The notes: generated from the letters alone by a model not told the origin. Counted from the stretch's first letter, positions 7,963-16,411 are shown. The stretch: DNA of 64,000 nucleotides from Ensifer adhaerens (GCF_001270265.1 NZ_LGAP01000002.1:680001-744000), one strand, 5' to 3'. Numbers and translations: made by a program.

Positions 7963-8853
7963 ATGGCAGCGGTTCCTTTTGATCAGTTGGACGGCGAGAT
8001 CTGGTTCAATGGCGAGTTCGTCACGTGGAAAGACGCCAAGATCCATGTGCTGACCCACGGTCTGCATTACGCAAGTGCGGTATTCGAAGGCGAACGCGCC
8101 TATGGCGGGCGCATCTTCAAGCTGACCGAGCACAACCAGCGCCTTCACAACTCGGCCGAAATCCTCGGCTTCAAGATTCCCTATACCGTCGAAGAACTGG
8201 ATGCGGCAAGCGTCGAGCTTTTGAAGCGCCAGGGCTTTTCCGAAGCCTATGCCCGACCGATCGCCTGGCGCGGCAGCGAGATGATGGGTGTTTCGGCCCA
8301 GAGCAACCGCATCAACGTGGCGATCGCCATCTGGCAATGGGGCAGCTACTTCAACCCGGCCGAAAAGCTCAAGGGCATTCGTCTCGATATCGCCGAATAT
8401 CGCCGGCCGGATCCGATGACGGCGCCGTCGAAATCGAAGGCTGCCGGCCTCTATATGATCTGCACCATTTCCAAGCATGCGGCCGAAGCCAAGGGCTATG
8501 CCGACGCGATGATGCTCGACTACCGCGGCCAGGTGGCGGAAGCGACCGGCGCCAACATCTTCTTCGTCAAGGACGGTGTCATCCACACGCCGGTGCCGGA
8601 CTGCTTCCTCGACGGCATCACACGGCGCACGGTGATCGAGCTTGCCAAGCGTCGCGGCTACCAGGTGGTCGAACGGGTGATCATGCCGGAAGAACTGTCC
8701 GACTTCAGCGAGTGCTTCCTCACCGGTTCCGCCGCCGAGGTCACGCCGGTTTCCGAGATCGGCCCCTATCGCTTCACCCCGGCAACCATCTGCGAAACGC
8801 TGATGAACGACTATATGAAGGAAGTTTATCCGGTCGCGGCAGCCGCCGAATAA
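7963..8853 (+). CDS. ilvE: Branched-chain amino acid aminotransferase
   Basis: IlvE is a fold-type IV PLP enzyme that exchanges amino groups between Leu/Ile/Val and 2-oxoglutarate. The 296-residue protein has the PLP lysine at about K159 (TAPSKSKAAGLYM). It also shows the family signature around EATGANIFFVKDGVIHTP and the substrate-pocket segment HGLHYASAVFEGERAY. A GGAGG precedes the ATG. A small hairpin (GGCGCTCAAGCGCC, 7936-7949) abuts this ribosome-binding site and might affect translation. A strong terminator follows at 8875. Confidence 0.95.
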   Translation: MAAVPFDQLDGEIWFNGEFVTWKDAKIHVLTHGLHYASAVFEGERAYGGRIFKLTEHNQRLHNSAEILGFKIPYTVEELDAASVELLKRQGFSEAYARPIAWRGSEMMGVSAQSNRINVAIAIWQWGSYFNPAEKLKGIRLDIAEYRRPDPMTAPSKSKAAGLYMICTISKHAAEAKGYADAMMLDYRGQVAEATGANIFFVKDGVIHTPVPDCFLDGITRRTVIELAKRRGYQVVERVIMPEELSDFSECFLTGSAAEVTPVSEIGPYRFTPATICETLMNDYMKEVYPVAAAAE

Positions 8854-8874
8854 CCGGCCCGACCAGACCTATAG

Positions 8875-8902
8875 AAAAGGCGGCCCTCGGCCGCCTTTTG
8901 TC
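8875..8902 (+). terminator. Rho-independent terminator after ilvE
   Basis: An 11-bp stem (AAAAGGCGGCC / GGCCGCCTTTT, 8875-8885 and 8889-8899) is flanked by A and T runs. It can work in both directions and separates ilvE from the convergent small gene ending at 8929. Confidence 0.85.
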
Positions 8903-8928
8903 TTGCTACGGATATCGTTCGGAAGGCG

Positions 8929-9195
8929 TCAGGCTTGCTTGCCGAGGAACTGGCCGACGATGCCGCTCAACACGCCGCCGCCGACGAGGCCGCCAAGCGC
9001 CTGCATGGCAAGACCGGTTGCGGCCGCTTCGCCGCCGAGCATCTGGATCAGGAATCCTCCGCCGAGGCCGCCGATAGCGCCGACGATCGTGCGTGCGACG
9101 ACACTGAATGCCCCCTGTTTCAATACTGCGCTGGCCGCGTTTCCGCCGGCCGCCCCCGCGATCAATTGGGTAATGATTGGCATTAATGCTTCCAT
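8929..9195 (-). CDS. Small glycine-rich membrane protein, hypothetical
   Basis: An 88-residue protein of unknown function, rich in Gly and Ala. It has glycine-zipper-like hydrophobic stretches (IVGAIGGLGGGFLIQML, MQALGGLVGGGVLSGIVGQFL) that could insert into a membrane. The start at 9195 is set by GGAGGGATCA directly upstream; the open frame extends further but without a ribosome-binding site. I know similar short proteins in rhizobia but no assigned function. The gene is convergent with ilvE and shares its terminator. The 333 bases upstream, to 9528, hold no recognisable gene. Confidence 0.65.
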   Translation of the reverse strand: MEALMPIITQLIAGAAGGNAASAVLKQGAFSVVARTIVGAIGGLGGGFLIQMLGGEAAATGLAMQALGGLVGGGVLSGIVGQFLGKQA

Positions 9196-9465
9196 TGATC
9201 CCTCCGTATCGAGGCCCGTCGAAGACGAGCCGCCAAATGCCGATGATCCGGCACGGACAGGTTGAGACCGAATCTGGACTCTTGTCAATTTGGCGAAGTG
9301 ACGGCAGCGGCGCGGGAAGGCTTTGCTCGCTAAAATGTTGCCGTTCATGCCGGAAACGGCCGTTATCGCGGTTTAAAGGGCAGAAGACGACAGAATTACT
9401 ACAGCGCTCTGGCCTTGTTTTCGCCAGGCTGGGTGCAACCACTGATTCGCTGCAGCGCAAACGAG

Positions 9466-9494
9466 AACTCCAGCGGCCAAGGTCCGCTGGAGTT
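9466..9494 (-). terminator. Hairpin downstream of the DUF1236 gene
   Basis: An 11-bp perfect stem (AACTCCAGCGG / CCGCTGGAGTT) with a 7-base loop lies 35 bases past the stop codon of the minus-strand DUF1236 gene. The trailing T content is modest, so terminator activity is likely but not certain. Confidence 0.6.
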
Positions 9495-9528
9495 GGTTGC
9501 GTGTTTTGCCTCTGATTGGGCGCGGCGT

Positions 9529-10152
9529 TTAGCGATAGACGTAAACGATACGGCGCGTTGCCGGCTCGACCAGAACAGGCTGGCCGTTGATGCTGACATA
9601 ATCGTAGCTATAGTCCGGCACCCCGCGCACTTCGACCGTTTGCGGCAGCTCGGCGCCGACCACGACTTCGCCGTCGAGATAGACGGTTTCGCCAGGGTTG
9701 GTGGTGATATAGGTCCGCACGGTATCCGGCGGCACGATCGGCTCGACGTCTTCGACAGGGCCAAGCAGCTCGTCGCCGGGTGCCGGCAGTGGCGGATCGC
9801 CAGCCTGTGCTTCATAGGTCACGATGGGGACTGCAAGGTCGGAGCGTCGATCCTGAACGACGACGGCCGAGCCGCCGAAATCGGTGGTCAGATATTGGGC
9901 ATAGACCCAGCCGCGAAGGCCGTTGACGTCGATACGGCACCACTTGCTGCCTTCGATGCAGCCATCAAGGACCGCAGTGCTGCCACGTGTGGCCAGGCCA
10001 ACCGTCGGATATTGCGGGCCCGGGCCAGCGCGGACATTGAGGTCAGTGACGGTTGTGGCGGTCATGTCTGCGAAGGCGGCGGAAGCGCCGGCTACGAGTA
10101 CGAAACCCGCGGCCGCGGCAGTTCGCAACAGGGGGCGGGTAAGGTTCTTCAT
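9529..10152 (-). CDS. Secreted SH3 + DUF1236 domain protein
   Basis: A 207-residue exported protein. It has a Sec signal peptide ending near ASAAFA|DMTAT, then a bacterial SH3 domain (LNVRAGPGPQYPTVG through GWVYAQYL, about residues 35-90). An acidic Pro-rich linker follows, then a C-terminal DUF1236 domain (PDYSYDYVSINGQPVLVEP). SH3 domains of this type often bind peptidoglycan or other envelope polymers, so a periplasmic or surface role is inferred. Three consecutive ATGs exist; 10152 has the best spacing (7) to the GGAG. It is monocistronic. Confidence 0.82.
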   Translation of the reverse strand: MKNLTRPLLRTAAAAGFVLVAGASAAFADMTATTVTDLNVRAGPGPQYPTVGLATRGSTAVLDGCIEGSKWCRIDVNGLRGWVYAQYLTTDFGGSAVVVQDRRSDLAVPIVTYEAQAGDPPLPAPGDELLGPVEDVEPIVPPDTVRTYITTNPGETVYLDGEVVVGAELPQTVEVRGVPDYSYDYVSINGQPVLVEPATRRIVYVYR

Positions 10153-10396
10153 CATCATGCTCCTTCTTTATGGCTAAGGGGCAAACGCGGCGATGGTGGG
10201 GATGTTCCCCAGGTAACGTCACGAAATGTGAAGATGCGACATACTCAACCTGCAGCGGTTCAACCCGGCGTTAGTCCAAGGGAACCGTTTCGCGATCAAG
10301 GTGTTCTTCCTGTCGATGTCGGGCGGGCGCCCGAGGCAAACGATCAGCGGTATGCCCGCGCGAAGAAGGCGAGCGCAGGCAGGAGAGGGAGGTTCA

Positions 10397-10561
10397 ATGT
10401 CGAATTCAGCCGTTAATCCGATAAACCCCGCCGTCAACGGATTGCGCCCGGTGGTGGCCATCGTCGTTGCCGCCGAGTTGCTTGTCTCGGCCCTGTTGCT
10501 CACCACTGTACAATTCCCGACGCCTCAGCCCCCCTCTGCGGAAATTGCGGCCTTGCGTTAA
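10397..10561 (+). CDS. Small single-pass membrane protein, hypothetical
   Basis: A 54-residue protein with one hydrophobic segment (about residues 18-41, VVAIVVAAELLVSALLLTTV) and a Pro-rich tail (PTPQPPSAEI). No family is recognised. The start at 10397 is supported by GGAGAGGGAGG a few bases upstream. The open frame continues upstream but without comparable initiation signals. It ends 69 bases before the metallo-hydrolase gene and could share its promoter. Confidence 0.5.
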   Translation: MSNSAVNPINPAVNGLRPVVAIVVAAELLVSALLLTTVQFPTPQPPSAEIAALR

Positions 10562-10630
10562 TTCGCGCTGTGCCTGATGCCGTTTGGCGCTATAGGTGTG
10601 CCAACGACATCTGAGTGAGGCACAGACGGC

Positions 10631-11272
10631 ATGCTACAGGCGGGCATTATCCCGGTTACTCATTTCCAGCAGAACTGCACGGTTCTCTTCGACGCTGAAA
10701 CCAAGGAAGGCGTGATCGTCGATCCCGGCGGCGACGTCGACGTGATCCTGCAGACCATCCAGGAGAACGGCATCACGCTGAAGGCGATCTGGCTGACGCA
10801 CGGCCACATCGACCATGCGGGCGGCGCCAAGGAACTGAAGGAAGCGCTTGGGCTTTCGATCATCGGTCCGCACAAGGACGATCTGCCGCTGCTGTCGCGC
10901 CTCGAAGAGCAGGCGGAGAAATTCGGCCTGGCGATGAAGGTCGAAAACGTCGTGCCCGACCAGTGGCTGGAAGACGGCGATACCGTATCCTTCGGCAACC
11001 ATGTGTTCGAAGTGCTGCATTGCCCCGGCCATGCGCCTGGCCATGTGGTCTATTTCAACCGGGCGCAGAATTTCGCCCATGTCGGCGATGTGCTGTTTCA
11101 CGGCTCGATTGGCCGAACCGATCTTCCCGGCGGCAACCACCAGCAACTGCTCGATTCCATACGCGACAAGATCCTGCCGCTTGGTGATCAGGTCGGTTTC
11201 ATCTGCGGGCACGGCCCAGGCGGCCAGATCGGCGAGGAGCGGCGCACCAATCCCTATTTGCGGGGTCTTTGA
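10631..11272 (+). CDS. Metallo-beta-lactamase-fold hydrolase (glyoxalase II-like)
   Basis: A 213-residue cytosolic hydrolase with the zinc-binding signature THGHIDHAGG near residues 57-66. Further metal ligands are in HCPGHAPGH and GDVLFHGSIGRTD, with the C-terminal CGHGP histidine. The family includes glyoxalase II-like thioesterases and is close to E. coli YcbL. The precise substrate cannot be told from sequence. It is preceded by GTGAGG about nine bases before the ATG and followed by a RIME-like repeat at 11276. Confidence 0.88.
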   Translation: MLQAGIIPVTHFQQNCTVLFDAETKEGVIVDPGGDVDVILQTIQENGITLKAIWLTHGHIDHAGGAKELKEALGLSIIGPHKDDLPLLSRLEEQAEKFGLAMKVENVVPDQWLEDGDTVSFGNHVFEVLHCPGHAPGHVVYFNRAQNFAHVGDVLFHGSIGRTDLPGGNHQQLLDSIRDKILPLGDQVGFICGHGPGGQIGEERRTNPYLRGL

Positions 11273-11275
11273 GCT

Positions 11276-11386
11276 TTAGATCATTTCATTGTTTCATTGA
11301 AACAGTGAAATGATCTAACTCTTTGAAACTACGCAATCCCGGGCGGAAAACCGCTTCACACTTTTCCTGGAATTGCTCCAGGCGCG
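11276..11386. repeat. RIME-like intergenic repeat
   Basis: Two successive hairpins are seen. The first pairs AGATCATTTCA with TGAAATGATCT (11279-11317). The second spans GCAATCCCGGGCGGAAAACCG to CCTGGAATTGC (about 11335-11382). The second half is shared with the element at 47.05 kb. It lies between the convergent metallo-hydrolase and BA14K genes. Confidence 0.7.
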
Positions 11387-11418
11387 AACCTCCTTTCGGA
11401 GATACGTCTGCAACAATG

Positions 11419-11452
11419 AAAAAGCGCATGCCCCGGGGAGCATGCGCTTTTT
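11419..11452 (-). terminator. Rho-independent terminator of the BA14K gene
   Basis: A perfect 13-bp stem (AAAAAGCGCATGC, 11419-11431, with its complement 11440-11452) with an 8-base loop has A/T runs on both sides. It lies 27 bases beyond the minus-strand BA14K stop codon and could terminate in both directions. Confidence 0.85.
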
Positions 11453-11478
11453 GTTTGTCTGTGTGATGGGCCTTACGA

Positions 11479-11910
11479 TCAGCCTGCGTCGCAGAAGTAG
11501 CTGCGGCCATCGTAGCCGCGGAATGTGCCGTTGTCCGGGTTGAACGAGCGGTAGCGCTGCGAGCAATAACGGTACCAGGACGGGGTCCAGGGCTCGAGCG
11601 AGCCGTAACCGTCGCTGTAGCTATCGACGACAACAGGTTGCGCGCGATAGACCGGGCGCGAACGGTAGACCGGGCGCGGCTCGTAATAATCGGGTTCCGG
11701 GTCGACATAGACGCGCTCGCTGTAACGCGGCTGCGAGGCGATCGCGCCGCCGATGATCACGCCGGTGGCGAGGCCAAGAGCGCCGAGCGCAACGGCGTCT
11801 CCACGATCATGGTGCCGGTTCCAATCGCCAGCCTCAGCCGTGCTGAGGGTCGGGAGAACCGAGGCGGCGGCGATGACCGAGAGAACCGTCGCTTTGATGA
11901 ACTTGTTCAT
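11479..11910 (-). CDS. BA14K family protein
   Basis: A 143-residue exported protein of the BA14K family, first described as an immunoreactive Brucella protein with lectin-like activity. It has a Sec signal peptide (MNKFIKATVLSVIAAASVLP...AEA), a glycine-rich hydrophobic segment (ALGALGLATGVIIGGAIAS) and a Tyr/Pro/Arg-rich linker. The C-terminal signature is WYRYCSQRYRSFNPDNGTFRGYDG with two cysteines. The start is the ATG at 11910 with GGATTGAAG upstream, not the ATG at 11928. A paired GTTCAG element lies about 70 bases upstream. Confidence 0.88.
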   Translation of the reverse strand: MNKFIKATVLSVIAAASVLPTLSTAEAGDWNRHHDRGDAVALGALGLATGVIIGGAIASQPRYSERVYVDPEPDYYEPRPVYRSRPVYRAQPVVVDSYSDGYGSLEPWTPSWYRYCSQRYRSFNPDNGTFRGYDGRSYFCDAG

Positions 11911-11979
11911 GGCTTCAATCCTGTGCATGGTCCGGAGCGTTTCCGGCCTTCATGATGAAAGAAGGTTAATGGGGCCAAA

Positions 11980-11996
11980 CTGAACGGAGCCTGAAC
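11980..11996 (-). promoter_or_regulatory. GTTCAG-N5-GTTCAG direct repeat upstream of the BA14K gene
   Basis: On the minus strand two GTTCAG hexamers are separated by five bases (11-bp period, one helical turn), followed by TTTGGC. It lies 70 bases before the BA14K start codon. The same layout occurs at 42436-42452. Tandem hexamers with this period are typical of OmpR/PhoB-family regulator sites placed where a -35 box would be. Confidence 0.5.
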
Positions 11997-12022
11997 AAAA
12001 AAACCCGGCATCACTGCCGGGC
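11997..12022 (-). terminator. Rho-independent terminator of the cold-shock gene
   Basis: A 7-bp GC-rich stem (CCCGGCA / TGCCGGG, loop TCAC) is followed on the minus strand by seven T residues, 31 bases after the csp stop codon. Confidence 0.9.
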
Positions 12023-12052
12023 TTCAACTTGAATCTTTCAGCAGAACCGGTG

Positions 12053-12268
12053 TTAGCCGGAGATCTGCAGGTTGACCGCCTTCGGGCCTTTGCCGCGGCG
12101 ATCCGGTTCGGTGTCGAAGCTTACCTTCTGATTTTCCGACAGGCCGTTCAGGCCGGAAGCCTGGACAGCGGAAATGTGTACGAAGATATCCGCACCACCG
12201 TTGTCAGGCTTGATGAAACCAAAGCCCTTGTCGGTGTTGAAGAATTTTACAGTGCCAGTTTCGGCCAT
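12053..12268 (-). CDS. Cold-shock domain protein (CspA family)
   Basis: A 71-residue single cold-shock domain with RNP1 (KGFGFI) and RNP2 (DIFVHISAV), ending GPKAVNLQISG. Such proteins bind single-stranded RNA or DNA and melt RNA secondary structure; some are cold induced, others constitutive. The frame is preceded by AGAGAAAAGGACC. The upstream 180 bases could be the long leader common in csp genes. Beyond that, up to 12973, I see no intact gene but one possible gene remnant (12664-12894). Confidence 0.95.
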   Translation of the reverse strand: MAETGTVKFFNTDKGFGFIKPDNGGADIFVHISAVQASGLNGLSENQKVSFDTEPDRRGKGPKAVNLQISG

Positions 12269-12663
12269 GCGTCAGGTCCTTTTCTCTCCACCCGTTTGAC
12301 GGACGGGTAGCATTGCAGTTTGCCCGGTTGGGCGTTGGGCAGGCAGGTCTCGATATTTGAGGAAAGGTTCCTGTTACCGCAGCCAGCCATCGGAAAGGTT
12401 GCAAACAAGCGTCCCCCCAGTCTGGCCACCCGGAGTTTTTGCGTCTCCGGCCCGCTTTTATTTCAAGATCTTCCCGTGCTCGTAGATTGCCCGAACAGAG
12501 TAAGATTGATGGGTTTATTTTGAATTGGCAAGCAAAACTTTTTAGAAATGGTATTGCGTCTTGCCATTGCTCAAAATTCGGCCAGTTGCGGTTTTTTCAG
12601 GTGATATTGAAGATGCATCGCAAGCTGTTGAAATCACAGCTTTTTGAACGAATGTGCCGATAA

Positions 12664-12894
12664 GTTGAGTGCTTTGCGCCATTTTTCGCCGCAATCGGCG
12701 ACGCCATCGCAGCGGCCAAAGAGGTCCATTCGTTTGGCAAGCGACTGATATGTTTGAAGCTTCTCTCCAAAGCGATGGTGTCGCGCGCTGCGCCAAGCCG
12801 GCTTGCAGAAATCCTACAAGTAATAACCGAAAATGGCCAGGTTGCATCGAGGCGCTTTAAAGTGAAGCAACAGCTTTGCGGGGCGGGCCAGTAA
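12664..12894 (+). pseudogene. Possible gene remnant without a start codon
   Basis: This frame is open for 76 codons and reads protein-like, with FFAAIGDAIAAAKEVHSFGKR then SRLAEILQVITENGQVASRR. It is preceded by a stop codon and has no initiator until ATG 12775. The amphipathic AIGDAIAAAKEV part recalls short rhizobial helical proteins. It may be a decayed or frameshifted small gene. The surrounding DNA is lower in GC than its neighbours. No function is assigned. Confidence 0.25.
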
Positions 12895-12973
12895 CAAGTA
12901 ACGCAGCAGTTCAGTACCCGTCAAAATCAAGGGTTATAGTTCTGCCGACCACCTTGCGCGTGCCGATCCCGCC

Positions 12974-13873
12974 TCAGGCTGTGGCTTCCCGACGGCTGCC
13001 TTTTGTGAGCTCGGGCACGATCTCGACGACGAGCATGGCAGCAAAGATGATGGCGCAGCCGACATAACCGATGGGCGTGATGATCTCCCCTAGCAGGAGA
13101 ACGCCGAAGAGGGCGGCAAACAACGCCTCGCTCGACAGGAAGATCGCCGCCTGGGGTGCCGTGGTATAGCGCTGGCCGACGACCTGGCAGATGAAGGCGA
13201 CGCCGCTGGAGAAGATGCCGGCATAAAGGATTTCCGGCAGCGCAGCCTTCACCGCCTCCATGCTCAGCGGTTCGATCGCCAAGGCGGCGACGCAGCCGAG
13301 CACGGCGCAAACGGCAAACTGTGTCATCGACAGCAGCATCGGCCGGCCGCTGCCCGCCGCGAAGATGCCGACCAGCATCATCTGCAGTGCCCAGAACAGC
13401 GCACAGACGACAGTAAGATAGTCGCCTCCGGTCAGGCTCGACAGCGCACCGCCGCTCAGGAGGAAGATGCCGAACAGCGCCATCAGCGCGCCGGGCCAGA
13501 TGATCCAGTGCGGTTTGCGACGCAGGAAGACGACTGTCAGGATAGGGACGAACACGACGTAAAGGCCGGTCAAGAAACCGGAATTGGTGACGCTGGTGGT
13601 CAGCAACCCGTATTGCTGCGTGACGGCGCCGGCAAAGAGCGCAAGCCCGACAAGCACGAAATTGCGAATGGTCTTGCCGGTCAAAGGCTGCGACGCCCGC
13701 CTGGTTTCGACGACGGCGAGCGGCAGCGCGACCAGCGTTGCGATGGCAAAACGAAGCGTGATGAACCAGAGCGGGCCGATCGCCTGCATTGCCGTCGACT
13801 GGGCGACGAAGCCAGCACCCCAGATGGCGCCGGAAAACAGCAGGAATAGATTGGCCTGGACGCGGGTCATCAT
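12974..13873 (-). CDS. EamA/DMT-family transporter
   Basis: A 299-residue integral membrane protein with about ten hydrophobic segments arranged as two EamA repeats. Typical motifs are GAIWGAGFVAQSTAM at the first helix and the second-half start FWALQMMLVGIFAAG. Family members usually export amino acids or other metabolites; the substrate is unknown. The ATG at 13873 is chosen because GAGGAG lies five bases upstream. It is divergent from the DUF3052 gene, with about 125 bases between them. Confidence 0.88.
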   Translation of the reverse strand: MMTRVQANLFLLFSGAIWGAGFVAQSTAMQAIGPLWFITLRFAIATLVALPLAVVETRRASQPLTGKTIRNFVLVGLALFAGAVTQQYGLLTTSVTNSGFLTGLYVVFVPILTVVFLRRKPHWIIWPGALMALFGIFLLSGGALSSLTGGDYLTVVCALFWALQMMLVGIFAAGSGRPMLLSMTQFAVCAVLGCVAALAIEPLSMEAVKAALPEILYAGIFSSGVAFICQVVGQRYTTAPQAAIFLSSEALFAALFGVLLLGEIITPIGYVGCAIIFAAMLVVEIVPELTKGSRREATA

Positions 13874-13999
13874 TGCTCTCCTCAGATGCATCGCCGTCTA
13901 TCAGTTGCGATTTTCTCGGGCAAGGCTCATCGTCGGCCGCAGACGCGGCCCGCGTGAGGTGCCGGTGACGGTTGCCATGGTGGTGATGGGGAGGTGGAG

Positions 14000-14428
14000 A
14001 TGGGCGAGAGCGGTTATTCCGGAACGCCGCTTGTCCGCAAGCTTGGCTTGAGGGACGGCCAGTCAGTGCTGTTGCTTGGCGTTCCCGGCGATCTGACCGA
14101 CATTACCGGCTTTCCCGGGTTTGCCAGTTGCGAAACCGCCGCCGACGGCCCGGCGTCACGGCGGCACGATTACATCCACGTCTTCGCGGTTGCGAGGGCA
14201 GAGCTTGAGGTGGTGGCGCTGCGGCTTGCGGCAAGTCTGAAGGCAGATGGCATGATGTGGATCTCATGGCCCAAGCGCGCATCGAAGGTTCCAACCACGC
14301 TGACGGAAGACGTTTTGCGCGAGATCTTCCTGCCACTTGGTCTCGTCGACACCAAGGTCTGTGCCGTCGATGCGGTATGGTCCGGATTGAAGTTCATGTT
14401 CCGCAAGGATGTTCGCGCCGGTCTCTGA
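14000..14428 (+). CDS. DUF3052 family protein
   Basis: A 142-residue protein matching DUF3052, recognisable by GYSGTPLVRKLGLRDGQSVLL, the middle DGMMWISWPKRAS and the C-terminal LGLVDTKVCAVDAVWSGLKF. The fold looks like a small Rossmann-type domain without an obvious cofactor motif. The function is not established. The start is ATG 14000, with GGGGAGG five bases upstream; an in-frame GTG at 13994 overlaps that site. It converges on the sugar dehydrogenase gene, with only 40 bases between stop codons. Confidence 0.85.
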   Translation: MGESGYSGTPLVRKLGLRDGQSVLLLGVPGDLTDITGFPGFASCETAADGPASRRHDYIHVFAVARAELEVVALRLAASLKADGMMWISWPKRASKVPTTLTEDVLREIFLPLGLVDTKVCAVDAVWSGLKFMFRKDVRAGL

Positions 14429-14468
14429 TCCCGATTGAGGATCTATACCAACCTGCGCTGATATTGAC

Positions 14469-15617
14469 CTATTGCGTCGGGGCCTTGGAGACCCTGAGCA
14501 GCGCGCCATCCTCTTCGTCCGTCACCATCAGCAGTGCGCCGTCCGGCGCCACCACGACATCGCGGATGCGGCCGAACTCGCCGTCGAACAGCCGCTCTTC
14601 GGAGGTGATCGCGCCGGTGTCGTCCCGTTCCAGCCGCGCGAGCAATTGATATTTCAGCGCTGCCACCAGCAGGTTGCCATCCCACTCCGGAAACATCTTG
14701 CCGCGATAGATGGCGAGCGCGCCCGGTGCGATCGAGGGATCCCAGTAGTAGAGCGGCTGGTCGAGGCCTTCCTTCGCGGTGCCTTCGCCGATCTCGGCAC
14801 CCGAATAGTCCTTGCCGTAGGTGATCACCGGCCAGCCATAGTTATGGCCGGGCTGCGGGTTGTTGACCTCGTCGCCGCCGCGCGCGCCATGTTCGGCGGT
14901 CAGCAGCGTGCCGTCCTTCGGATCGATGGCAATGCCCTGCGGGTTGCGGTGCCCCTTCGACCAGATTTCCGGCAGGCCCTCTGTGCCGCCGCGATAGGGG
15001 TTGGCGGCAGGAATGCTGCCGTCGGTGTTGATGTGCAGGATGGCGCCGGCATGGTCGTGCAGATCCTGGGCACGTTCGGGCTCGCCGCGGTCGCCGATGC
15101 CGAAGAACAGGCTACCATCCGGCGCTATTGCGATGCGTGAGCCAAAATGCTGGCCCTTGCGGGTCAGCTTGTTCATCCGGAACAGATCCTTGACATCGGT
15201 CAGGCCCGTGTTGTCCGCCGATAGCGTCGCCCGCACCAACGCCGTGCCGAAACCACCTTTGCCATTGGCCGCGAGCGTCAGGTAGAGCGCGCGGCTGGTG
15301 GCAAAGTCAGGGGCAAGCGCAATGTCGAGCAGGCCGCCCTGACCCCGTTCGGCCACCTCGGGCACGCCCGTGAGCGGCGCCGAAGCCTTGCCGTCGCGGA
15401 TGATGCGCAGCCGGCCGGCGCGCTCGCTGACGATATAGCCACCCTCGGGCAAGACCTCGACGGACCACGGGTGTTGCAGTCCGCTCGCCAGCGTCTCGAC
15501 GAGCACCTTGCCGCTTTGAGAGGGGAACTCGCGCGTCTCCTGCGCGCCGGCGGCAACGGGGACAGCAAACAAAACCAGGCCGGCAAGGAGTGGCAGCGCA
15601 CGAATTGCCCGCGCCAT
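14469..15617 (-). CDS. Soluble PQQ-type sugar (aldose) dehydrogenase, YliI-like
   Basis: A 382-residue periplasmic enzyme of the glucose/sorbosone dehydrogenase family (six-bladed beta-propeller). It has a signal peptide (MARAIRALPLLAGLVLFAVPVAAGAQ), the early HPWSVEVLPEGGYIVSERAG blade and GSRIAIAPDGSLFFGIGDRGE. The calcium/PQQ region is HRNPQGIAIDPKDG and HGARGGDEVNNPQPGHNYGWP. E. coli YliI oxidises aldoses with PQQ. The start at 15617 follows GGAAACGACGGGG. No PQQ synthesis genes are in this window. Confidence 0.9.
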   Translation of the reverse strand: MARAIRALPLLAGLVLFAVPVAAGAQETREFPSQSGKVLVETLASGLQHPWSVEVLPEGGYIVSERAGRLRIIRDGKASAPLTGVPEVAERGQGGLLDIALAPDFATSRALYLTLAANGKGGFGTALVRATLSADNTGLTDVKDLFRMNKLTRKGQHFGSRIAIAPDGSLFFGIGDRGEPERAQDLHDHAGAILHINTDGSIPAANPYRGGTEGLPEIWSKGHRNPQGIAIDPKDGTLLTAEHGARGGDEVNNPQPGHNYGWPVITYGKDYSGAEIGEGTAKEGLDQPLYYWDPSIAPGALAIYRGKMFPEWDGNLLVAALKYQLLARLERDDTGAITSEERLFDGEFGRIRDVVVAPDGALLMVTDEEDGALLRVSKAPTQ

Positions 15618-15742
15618 CCCCGTCGTTTCCAGCCTTGATGCCTGCGCCTGCCGCATTCGATGTCTCCGCGCCGTTGATGCCGTTGAATGCCAAGCTGGAG
15701 CGGTCGTCCGGTTCGTTCAAGTCAAATCGGATCAAAAAGGCT

Positions 15743-16411
15743 TTATTTCGAAACCGAGCCTGTTGTCAGCGGCACCGGATGCTGTTCTCCGACGAGTTCG
15801 GCGGTCACGATGTAGCGCATCGGTCCGGGCTCGATCGCATCGAAGGGCCAGCAGGTGGCGAGCGCCAGATTGCGGCCGCTGGCCGAGGCATTGATGCCGC
15901 TCTCGTCCCAGCGCGCGACGCGGCCTTCGCCGGCCCGAAAAAGAAAGCGTCGCCCGTCCTTGCGGGTCAGCACCAGCAGATCGCCCGAGGAAACGTCCTT
16001 CAGCCAGCGGAAATGCGTGTCGCGGTGGGCGGCGATGACGGAGGTGCCTTCGTCGCCGGGAAGGGGGGTGTTGCTGAGCCAGGCAGGTCCGAAGGCAAGC
16101 GCCTGGCCGCTTGCGCCCTGAAGCACGATCGCGGAGCGATTGATGCGCGGCGCCATGATTTCCGCAGTGGTTTCAAAATCGGCCCAGGGCCAGGGTTTGC
16201 CACTGGCCTCGCCGTGCAGCTGCGCTTCGAAGCTCTTCTTCAGCAGCACCTGCGAGACCTCGGCCTTGGCCTTCATGTAAAATCCCTTGCCGATCAGCAT
16301 CAGGCCGGCAAGGGCGATCAGTGCAATGATCGCGACCACGATGGTCTCGATGGCCGAGAGACGGGCGAGGAAGCCCGGGCGTGGCCCGGGCAGGTCGTCG
16401 TCAGCGGCCAT
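15743..16411 (-). CDS. Class GN sortase
   Basis: A 222-residue Gram-negative sortase. It has an N-terminal membrane anchor (about residues 22-44) and a sortase beta-barrel with catalytic His129 (VIAAHRDTHF), Cys187 (LALATCWPF) and a candidate Arg199. Sortases cleave a sorting motif and join the substrate to an amine; in Gram-negatives the acceptor is not settled. The ATG at 16411 overlaps the stop of the upstream VIT/VWA gene by 11 bases, so translation is probably coupled. The longer open frame upstream lies inside that gene and is rejected as start. Confidence 0.93.
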   Translation of the reverse strand: MAADDDLPGPRPGFLARLSAIETIVVAIIALIALAGLMLIGKGFYMKAKAEVSQVLLKKSFEAQLHGEASGKPWPWADFETTAEIMAPRINRSAIVLQGASGQALAFGPAWLSNTPLPGDEGTSVIAAHRDTHFRWLKDVSSGDLLVLTRKDGRRFLFRAGEGRVARWDESGINASASGRNLALATCWPFDAIEPGPMRYIVTAELVGEQHPVPLTTGSVSK

